Source: Lysobacterales bacterium
GTDB lineage: Bacteria > Pseudomonadota > Gammaproteobacteria > Xanthomonadales > SZUA-36
DNA: 6,923 bases
Assembly: GCA_026196445.1 (NCBI GenBank)
Contig: JAPHTE010000207.1
Location: forward strand, 1-6,923
Reading direction: 5' to 3'
Part shown: positions 1 to 4,594 of the stretch, piece by piece
Position numbering within the stretch: position 1 is the first letter of the stretch
Layout: the number at the start of each line of letters is the position of its first letter
Notes under the pieces: generated by a model
What the model saw: the letters and a program-made list of their open reading frames with translations, nothing else
The model's database searches: none
What the model was told of the DNA's origin: nothing
Made by a program: the position numbers and the translations under genes

Positions 1-166
1 CTGGTAACGATGCACCAGGCACTACGCCGGGCAGGTGGACGTTTATGCAGCAGCGGCGCGCATCCGCGTGAGCGGATCGGTACGTGGCCAGCATACCCTG
101 TCATCCAGGCAACCCAGTATGAGACGCCGGGGGCTTGTCTCACATGGGTCTCATCATCCAACTGTT
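1..166. other. Left-edge stretch downstream of tag with no supportable gene
   Basis: This stretch lies downstream of the tag stop codon. The plus frame starting at base 1 is open to a TGA at 181-183 (60 codons), and one minus frame is also open, but neither translation resembles a protein I recognise. Three small inverted repeats are visible. One is CTGGT/ACCAG at 1-18. Another is ATCCGC/GCGGAT at 62-77 around a GTGA (GNRA-type) tetraloop. The third is TGAGAC at 120-125, which can pair with GTCTCA at 137-142 or, with one more base pair, at 148-154. None is followed by a T-run in either direction, so none is a convincing intrinsic terminator. The stretch may hold the end of a neighbouring gene outside the window. 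Confidence 0.4.
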
Positions 167-736
167 TCAGTTTAACTGTCTGACCGCCTCGTAACGAAAA
201 CAACCGGTCGTATGGTCATTCACCATGCCGACCGCTTGCATGAACGCGTAGCAAATGGTCGAGCCGACAAAGTTGAAACCCCGTTTCTTGAGATCCTTGC
301 TGACATGATCGGACAACTCTGTCCTGGCCGGCATTTCTTCCAGGCTGGCCCACGCGTTTTGCAAGGGGACGCCGTCTACAAATTTCCACAGGAAGGCGTC
401 CAACGACCCAAATTCTTTGCGTAGTTTGATGACGCCCTGTGCATTTTTGATGGTGGAGTTGATCTTGAGGTGATTCCGGACAATACCGGCGTCGCCCATT
501 AAACGGGTGACATCGGCATCCGTGTAAGTGGCTACCCGTTCAAAATCAAATCCATCAAAGGCTTTCCTGTAATTCTCCCGTTTCTTCAGTATTGTCAGCC
601 AGCTGAGACCCGCCTGGGCACCTTCCAGTGTCAGGTATTCAAACAACACCCGGTCGTCATGGACCGGCACGCCCCACTCGTCATCGTGATAAGCGACATA
701 CAACGGATCGGTTCCACACCAGCCACAGCGGTTCAT
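167..736 (-). CDS. tag: DNA-3-methyladenine glycosylase I (Tag)
   Basis: This is a cytoplasmic base-excision-repair enzyme that removes 3-methyladenine from alkylated DNA by cleaving the N-glycosidic bond, leaving an abasic site. The 189-residue length is normal for the family, and the protein aligns with E. coli Tag nearly residue for residue. It starts MNRCGW, followed by the block YHDDEWGVP, then LEGAQAGLSW, KKRENYR, LKKRGFNFVGSTICYAFMQA and NDHTTGC. The zinc-snap ligands known from E. coli (Cys4, His17, His175, Cys179) fall at exactly those positions, as does the active-site Glu38. Tyr16 and Trp46, which contact the base in E. coli, are also kept. The ATG lies one base after the stop codon of the dCMP-deaminase-like gene, so the two are probably translationally coupled. 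It appears intact and is the last gene of the minus-strand cluster. Identification by sequence recall is very secure. Confidence 0.96.
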   Translation of the reverse strand: MNRCGWCGTDPLYVAYHDDEWGVPVHDDRVLFEYLTLEGAQAGLSWLTILKKRENYRKAFDGFDFERVATYTDADVTRLMGDAGIVRNHLKINSTIKNAQGVIKLRKEFGSLDAFLWKFVDGVPLQNAWASLEEMPARTELSDHVSKDLKKRGFNFVGSTICYAFMQAVGMVNDHTTGCFRYEAVRQLN

Positions 737-737
737 G

Positions 738-1169
738 TCAGTCTGTTTCCGTCTTTTCTATGAACTGGTGTACCGGAATGCCGACAGATTCCAGCAAATC
801 CAGTGAACAGGATTTGCGGTAATCGTTCTTGTATATCACCTTCCTGACATTACCCATGTTGATCAACCGCTTGGCGCAGGCCGCGCAGGGCAGGTGGGTG
901 ACGAACACGTATTTCTCGGTGTGCCGCGGGGCATCGCAGTTGATAACAGCGTTTTCCTCCGAATGCAGGCAACCGCAGTTGCCAGGCTCTTCACGGTCAC
1001 AGCTGTTTGAAAGACCGGATGCGTTGCCGTTATAACCGACCGCCAGCACCTTTCTGTAATCCGTGGTGGTGATCACGGTGCCAACGGCCAGGCGCTTGCA
1101 GGTCGAGCGTCGGGCAATGGTCTCGGCGAATTGCATGTACACTTCTTCAAAAGAGGGGCGTGGTTTCAT
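738..1169 (-). CDS. dCMP deaminase family protein (zinc-dependent deaminase)
   Basis: This is a 143-residue cytidine/deoxycytidylate deaminase fold protein. The zinc site is plain: HSE at residues 69-71 (His69 as ligand, Glu71 as proton shuttle) and PCAAC at 94-98 (Cys95 and Cys98 as ligands). The segment before it, SCDREEPGNCGCLHSEENA, and the later Cys-containing segment resemble dCMP deaminases of the ComEB/T4 type rather than cytidine deaminases or tRNA adenosine deaminases. Such enzymes convert dCMP to dUMP and so feed dTMP synthesis. Extra cysteines (57, 65, 67) could form a second, structural metal site, as in phage T4 dCMP deaminase; that is inference. The ATG at 1169 is 34 bp after the GNAT stop, with a weak GAAG-type ribosome site about 9 bases upstream. 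The stop is one base before tag. Substrate specificity (dCMP versus another nucleotide or base) cannot be proven from sequence. Confidence 0.86.
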   Translation of the reverse strand: MKPRPSFEEVYMQFAETIARRSTCKRLAVGTVITTTDYRKVLAVGYNGNASGLSNSCDREEPGNCGCLHSEENAVINCDAPRHTEKYVFVTHLPCAACAKRLINMGNVRKVIYKNDYRKSCSLDLLESVGIPVHQFIEKTETD

Positions 1170-1203
1170 TTTTTGTCTTCAGGCCAGATTTCTGGGAGAT
1201 ATG

Positions 1204-1665
1204 TTAACAGCCCGTTTCCAATTTCATCGGTATATCTTTTACGCCACCCGTTTCACGCACGCCAGCGACCGGAACGAAACCCCAGGATTTATAGACTTTC
1301 TCCGCGTTCAATGATGAGTTAACCGTGAAGTACTCCGGTGACGACCTGGACAAGCAGTCTGATTTTGCGGTCTCCCACAACCGGCGGGCCAGGCCTGCTC
1401 CTTGTTCGGCCTCTGCCACGAACAGATGATAGAGGTGAGTATCATTTTTCATCCCGACAACACCCAGAATTTCACCGTCCCGGTCAGCCACGTGGTACCG
1501 ATAGCCCTGATCGAAGTATCCGCGTATCGCCTCCGGGTTCATGGATCGCAACAGATTGCCCTTTCCCTCATCGGTGAAACTGCTGGTGATGAACTTTTCT
1601 GACAGTTGGATAAGCAACGAGCTGATTGCATTTATATCTTCCGCATTTGCTTTTCGAATGATCAT
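1204..1665 (-). CDS. GNAT family N-acetyltransferase
   Basis: This is a 153-residue single-domain acetyltransferase of the Gcn5-related (GNAT) superfamily, which transfers an acetyl group from acetyl-CoA to an amine. With the start chosen here the protein begins MIIRKANAEDINAISSLL, a typical GNAT strand 1/helix 1. The acetyl-CoA-binding motif A is HLFVAEAEQGAGLARRLW (Gln88-x-x-Gly91-x-Ala93). Motif B is NSSLNAEKVYKSWGF, residues 116-130. Its substrate cannot be read from sequence. Two longer starts are possible: an ATG at 1680 and a GTG at 1698. The GTG lies inside the inserted element and would only exist because of the insertion. The ATG at 1665 has an AGG five bases upstream and gives the canonical GNAT N-terminus, so I prefer it. 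The gene is followed after 38 bp by the dCMP-deaminase-like gene, and a MITE-like element abuts its 5' end, probably replacing its native upstream context. Confidence 0.88.
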   Translation of the reverse strand: MIIRKANAEDINAISSLLIQLSEKFITSSFTDEGKGNLLRSMNPEAIRGYFDQGYRYHVADRDGEILGVVGMKNDTHLYHLFVAEAEQGAGLARRLWETAKSDCLSRSSPEYFTVNSSLNAEKVYKSWGFVPVAGVRETGGVKDIPMKLETGC

Positions 1666-1684
1666 TGATGCCTGAACCATACTA

Positions 1685-1708
1685 GGGCCTGTTAACACTA
1701 ATTGAATT
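1685..1708 (+). repeat. Left terminal inverted repeat of the MITE-like element
   Basis: These 24 bases are the exact reverse complement of 1927-1950. The preceding TA (1683-1684) matches the TA after the right end. Beyond base 1708 the match becomes imperfect (CACCTG against CGCCTG). Confidence 0.93.
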
Positions 1709-1926
1709 GCACCTGCTGGAAGCGATTTTTGCCTCCAGCTAGGCGGAGGAAGCGCAGTTTAGTCATTCTAAATAAGCGACCGACAACAACGCTGGGGGCA
1801 AAAGTAGCTCCAGCCCTGTGGGTTGTGGCTAAAAATCCACCACTCTTCGTTGTTCGTCGTTCATTTGGAATAACCAAACCACTCTCCTCACGCCTTGACT
1901 GGCGAATTTTTAGTCACAACAGGCGT

Positions 1927-1950
1927 AATTCAATTAGTGTTAACAGGCCC
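1927..1950 (-). repeat. Right terminal inverted repeat of the MITE-like element
   Basis: These 24 bases are the exact reverse complement of 1685-1708. The repeat ends 15 bases before the stop codon end of the pyrimidine-dimer glycosylase gene, so the insertion did not disrupt that reading frame. Confidence 0.93.
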
Positions 1951-1965
1951 TAATCAGTGTGCTTT

Positions 1966-2394
1966 TTACAAAATTTCCCAGGCTTCAACGGTGCCGCTGA
2001 CTTCTTTGAATATTGGATGAAGCGCTACTTCGATGGCCGATTCAAGGTTCTTCAATTTCTCAATATCCCTGATCTTTAACTTCTTTTTCAGATGGGAGCA
2101 TTCGTACTCAATTTGACCGGATGTTACGGGTAATGACTCATTGATATACCCGGGGTTTATTTTTGAACCGTCAAAATTATAGTTTCTCGCTTTTGCCTCG
2201 GCTTCAACGCCCCTCAGGTAACTTGCAATGGCGCCTGCCGGGTCGTCTGTTTCCCTGAACCGGATCAATTGGGGATGGCTCCTGTACCCAACCGTGTTGC
2301 CCAACAATACATTCTGGGCCAGCAGGGCTTCACGCCAAAGAGCCACCAGGCCTTTGACATCCAGGTACCCGGGATGTATTGACCACAATCTCAT
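1966..2394 (-). CDS. Pyrimidine dimer DNA glycosylase, T4 endonuclease V-like (Pyr_excise family)
   Basis: This is a 142-residue protein of the family annotated in bacteria as pyrimidine dimer DNA glycosylase/endonuclease V. Members cleave the glycosidic bond of the 5' base of UV-induced cyclobutane dimers and nick the abasic site through an imine intermediate. Recognised family blocks are the N-terminus MRLWSIHPGYLDVKGLVALWREALLAQ, then GYRSHPQLIRF, and a C-terminal helical part. The Arg21-Glu22 pair aligns with Arg22-Glu23 of T4 endonuclease V, where Glu23 is the catalytic acid. The protein keeps its initiator Met next to Arg, which bears on how the N-terminal amine nucleophile is provided (see findings). 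The start at 2394 has a GGG six to eight bases upstream. It is probably the first gene of the minus-strand repair cluster, now separated from the rest by the inserted element. Family placement is fairly secure; activity is inferred. Confidence 0.82.
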   Translation of the reverse strand: MRLWSIHPGYLDVKGLVALWREALLAQNVLLGNTVGYRSHPQLIRFRETDDPAGAIASYLRGVEAEAKARNYNFDGSKINPGYINESLPVTSGQIEYECSHLKKKLKIRDIEKLKNLESAIEVALHPIFKEVSGTVEAWEIL

Positions 2395-2442
2395 TTTTTA
2401 CCCAAAAAAACATTACGTTTCTCTTAACTTACCATTGACAGT

Positions 2443-2463
2443 CTGTTCCATGCTATTGAACAG
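2443..2463. promoter_or_regulatory. Possible operator: interrupted palindrome upstream of the dimer glycosylase gene
   Basis: CTGTTC (2443-2448) and GAACAG (2458-2463) are perfect 6-bp inverted arms separated by 9 bases. The site lies about 50 bases upstream of the glycosylase start on the minus strand, where a repressor or activator could act. It superficially recalls LexA boxes, which also start CTG and end CAG, but the spacing is five bases longer than in E. coli (CTG-N10-CAG). I therefore do not call it an SOS box. Confidence 0.25.
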
Positions 2464-2528
2464 CGCAAGAAGGTTTACTGGTCTTCGATCAGTGTTTTGT
2501 AGTTTTCCTGCCCGTTCGGGCTTGTAAC

Positions 2529-2547
2529 TGCTTGGGCAACCCGAGCA
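2529..2547. repeat. 8-bp stem hairpin in the tamA upstream region
   Basis: TGCTTGGG (2529-2536) pairs with CCCGAGCA (2540-2547) around a CAA triloop, with a single G-T pair. It is the strongest hairpin in the spacer. No T-run follows on either strand, so it is not a standard intrinsic terminator. It may be part of a structured tamA leader or a remnant of a repeated extragenic palindrome. Confidence 0.4.
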
Positions 2548-2639
2548 ACTTGACTTCTAGATTGGGGTCAGACTGAAGCCCCTATCAACGCGGGCCCGGG
2601 TTCAGCCAGGTTCCAGGCAGAAAGCAGTATGGCTCTTTA

Positions 2640-2648
2640 TGCGATAAT
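2640..2648 (+). promoter_or_regulatory. Possible extended -10 promoter element for tamA
   Basis: TGCGATAAT reads as an extended -10 (TGn followed by GATAAT, five of six matches to TATAAT). No good -35 hexamer lies 16 to 18 bases upstream, which extended -10 promoters can tolerate. Transcription would begin near 2655, leaving a very short leader for the ATG at 2660 but about 26 bases for the ATG at 2681. It therefore bears on which tamA start is used. The evidence is motif-only and could be chance. Confidence 0.25.
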
Positions 2649-2659
2649 CAAGGCCCTGT

Positions 2660-4594
2660 ATGACACACACCGGTTCACCCATGCATCTTAACCGACTTCT
2701 TCGTTTACTCATTGCCACGCTGGTGCTGGTTCCAGGGTCACCGGTGTGTGCTGATGAAATTGAGTACGAGATATCAGGTATTGATGAACCCATGCTGGGC
2801 AACGTGATCAGTCATGTTTCGGCCTACCGGGTGGGTAGTAGTGCCAGGCTCAACCAAAGGCTGCAAAACAAATTGCTGGCAGACGCCAAAAATGCAGCGA
2901 GGAACGCGATGCGTCCGTACGGCTATTTCAACCCCGTGATCAGCGTGAGTATCAGGGCAAAGGAAGAGGGTAAATGGCTTCTGAGTATTGGTATAGAGGC
3001 CGGCCCACCGGTCATTGTGACAGAAATACAACTCGCGGTGACAGGGCCGGGCGGCACACTGGAACCTATCAAAGAATGGTCCCGGGAGTTTCCTCTCGAA
3101 GAAGGTGAAGTACTCAACCAGACGACCTGGGACGCCGCCAAGCTCGAAGCTTCCGAACTACTCGAAGCGGCAGGTTACCTGCAGGCCAAATTTACCCGCC
3201 ACAGCATCAGCGTGGACCCAATGGCCAATACGGCCCGCCTGGCGCTGGTTCTGGATACGGGGCCACAGGCTGTCATGGGCAAGGTCACGTTCAACCAGGA
3301 TATATTGAACGAGGGTGTATTGGCCGGGTTCCAGCGTTTTCAAATGGGCGACGCATACAATTCACTGTTATTGGAAAACTTTCGTCTCGATTTATGGCGT
3401 TCCGGATATTTCGAGGACGTGGAAGTGGTTGAGCGCCGGGATCTTGCAATAAACCCGGCGCGTGTCGACCTGGATGTGAATTTTGTACCACGAGCGAAAA
3501 ACACATACCAAAGCACCCTTGGTTTCGGGACAGATACACTGGTCCGCGGACAATTTCTCTGGAGCCGGCACCTGCTGAGCTCACGCGGTGACAATTTGAA
3601 TATCGGATTCGGCTGGCAGCAGAAGGACAACGAGTTTGCAGTGCAGACCAACTATCGCCTGCCACGTGAAACAAACCCGCGCCAATTCTGGATTGCCTCT
3701 GCCGGGCTGATGTCGGAAAAACAACAGTTGGAGGTTTCACAAAGCGGTGACCTGGAACGTCGTTTTGATGTTGCCCGGGGAACTGTCTCGGGTTTCTCAT
3801 GGAAAATGGGTAAAACCAGGGCCCGGAACATGCAGGGTCGGTATGAACAATTGTTTGAAACCGTGTTCATCGAGTACCTCAACGAGACACGTGATTTAAG
3901 CCTGACCCAGAACGCGGGCACGGCACTCATGGACCCACAGGACCCGGGTTGGTTTGCAGGCTTGTTAAAGAATACCAGTAACTCAGCGGCCGTCGGTATG
4001 GAATGGGATTGGCCGGATATCCACGGCTCCGGTTTTTATACTGCTGGCCACCACGAAAAGGCCTGGGTATTTACTTCCAATAGCGCCTGGGGCTCGGACA
4101 CCGAATTCAGCCAGGTTTACCTGTCCAGTCGTTGGAATTTCCTGGCTGGCGAACGCTGGAAGTTCCTATTGCGTGCTGAAGCAGGTTATTCAAACGCACG
4201 GACCAGCACGGTCAACATACCCGTGGATGATGTTGAGCTGGCCGTTTCCACTACCGAACTACCAAGCCAATACCGTTTCAAAGCAGGTGGCGGCAGGAGT
4301 GTTCGGGGTTACGCGTTCGAACTGCTCGACAGCAATGGTCTGGGTTCAAATAACATCCTCTCGGCCAGCACCGAGGTCGAGTACCGATTCCTTGAGGACT
4401 GGAGCGCTGCGGCATTCGTCGATATTGGCAATGCTTTCAACGACTGGGGTTCACCCAGTCTGAAAATGGGCACAGGTTTCGGGCTGCGCTGGTACTCAAA
4501 AATTGGTGCACTGCGTCTGGATATTGCACAAGGCCTGGACCTGAAAGGAGACCCCTGGCGAATTCACCTGACCATTGGCACACCGTTGTTATGA
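2660..4594 (+). CDS. tamA: Outer-membrane translocation and assembly module protein TamA (Omp85 family)
   Basis: TamA is an Omp85/BamA-related beta-barrel in the outer membrane. It works with the inner-membrane protein TamB in inserting some outer-membrane proteins, such as autotransporters, and in envelope lipid homeostasis. The 644-residue product has a signal peptide (hydrophobic core around residues 14-24, probable cleavage after VCA near residue 32). Three POTRA-like domains follow (roughly 34-110, 115-195 and 200-275), then a C-terminal barrel (about 280-644). The barrel contains the Omp85 loop-6 signature SVRGY (Val548-Arg549-Gly550-Tyr551) in the block GGGRSVRGYAFE. It ends in WRIHLTIGTPLL, like the last strand of TamA proteins. 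It is somewhat longer than E. coli TamA (577 residues). The ATG at 2660 has an AAGG six bases upstream. An ATG at 2681 would give a more classical signal peptide starting MHLNRLLRLL. The stop overlaps the tamB start. Confidence 0.92.
   Translation: MTHTGSPMHLNRLLRLLIATLVLVPGSPVCADEIEYEISGIDEPMLGNVISHVSAYRVGSSARLNQRLQNKLLADAKNAARNAMRPYGYFNPVISVSIRAKEEGKWLLSIGIEAGPPVIVTEIQLAVTGPGGTLEPIKEWSREFPLEEGEVLNQTTWDAAKLEASELLEAAGYLQAKFTRHSISVDPMANTARLALVLDTGPQAVMGKVTFNQDILNEGVLAGFQRFQMGDAYNSLLLENFRLDLWRSGYFEDVEVVERRDLAINPARVDLDVNFVPRAKNTYQSTLGFGTDTLVRGQFLWSRHLLSSRGDNLNIGFGWQQKDNEFAVQTNYRLPRETNPRQFWIASAGLMSEKQQLEVSQSGDLERRFDVARGTVSGFSWKMGKTRARNMQGRYEQLFETVFIEYLNETRDLSLTQNAGTALMDPQDPGWFAGLLKNTSNSAAVGMEWDWPDIHGSGFYTAGHHEKAWVFTSNSAWGSDTEFSQVYLSSRWNFLAGERWKFLLRAEAGYSNARTSTVNIPVDDVELAVSTTELPSQYRFKAGGGRSVRGYAFELLDSNGLGSNNILSASTEVEYRFLEDWSAAAFVDIGNAFNDWGSPSLKMGTGFGLRWYSKIGALRLDIAQGLDLKGDPWRIHLTIGTPLL

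Larger units (their letters stand above)
1685..1950. mobile_element. MITE-like non-autonomous insertion element, 266 bp
   Basis: The element is bounded by 24-bp perfect terminal inverted repeats (1685-1708 and 1927-1950, outer end GGGCCTGTTAAC). It is flanked on both sides by the dinucleotide TA (1683-1684 and 1951-1952), consistent with a 2-bp target duplication. Inverted similarity continues well inside. The segment around 1755-1788 is an imperfect reverse complement of 1849-1882, so the whole element could fold into one long hairpin with a loop near 1791-1848. The loop itself contains a smaller GCTGG/CCAGC hairpin (1791-1814). No transposase or other credible gene is inside. TA-flanked ends fit IS630/Tc1-like or some IS5-group transposases acting in trans, but I cannot assign a parent family. 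It fills the gap between the pyrimidine-dimer glycosylase stop (1966) and the GNAT start almost exactly. Confidence 0.88.
2395..2659. other. Divergent intergenic spacer with several inverted repeats
   Basis: This 265-bp spacer separates the minus-strand repair genes from plus-strand tamA and must carry the upstream regions of both. No reading frame in it looks like a gene. Five short inverted repeats follow one another: CTGTTC/GAACAG (2443-2463), ACTGGTC/GATCAGT around TTC (2477-2493), GCCCG/CGGGC (2510-2521), an 8-bp stem with a CAA loop and one G-T pair (2529-2547), and GGGGTCA/TGA-AG-CCCC (2564-2582). A CCCGGG-type palindrome lies near 2591-2600. A perfect TTGACA occurs at 2435-2440, but no good -10 hexamer follows at normal spacing. 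Confidence 0.6.

Noticed and set aside
119..154. Intrinsic terminator after tag
   Set aside because: The GAGAC/GTCTC hairpins have short stems and there is no T-run on the transcribed minus strand.
1..183. Plus-strand frame open from the left edge to a TGA at 181-183, convergent with tag
   Set aside because: Sixty codons open at an edge is not significant, the translation is unrecognised, and the end overlaps tag. It could be the end of a real gene, but nothing supports that here.
1702..1953. 83-codon plus-strand open frame spanning the inverted-repeat element
   Set aside because: It runs inside the element and ends at its right terminus. Its arginine-rich translation has no domain character, and it is explained by the repeat structure.
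2435..2440. Perfect TTGACA as a -35 box in the divergent spacer
   Set aside because: No acceptable -10 hexamer lies 15 to 19 bases downstream. The nearest candidate (TATTGA) is at 13 bases.
2443..2463. LexA (SOS) box upstream of the dimer glycosylase gene
   Set aside because: The CTG/CAG ends are present, but spacing is 15 bases instead of 10 and the AT-rich alternating core is missing. It is kept only as a generic possible operator.
3291..3800. 169-codon minus-strand frame opposite tamA
   Set aside because: It is an antisense shadow of a clearly coding tamA barrel region.
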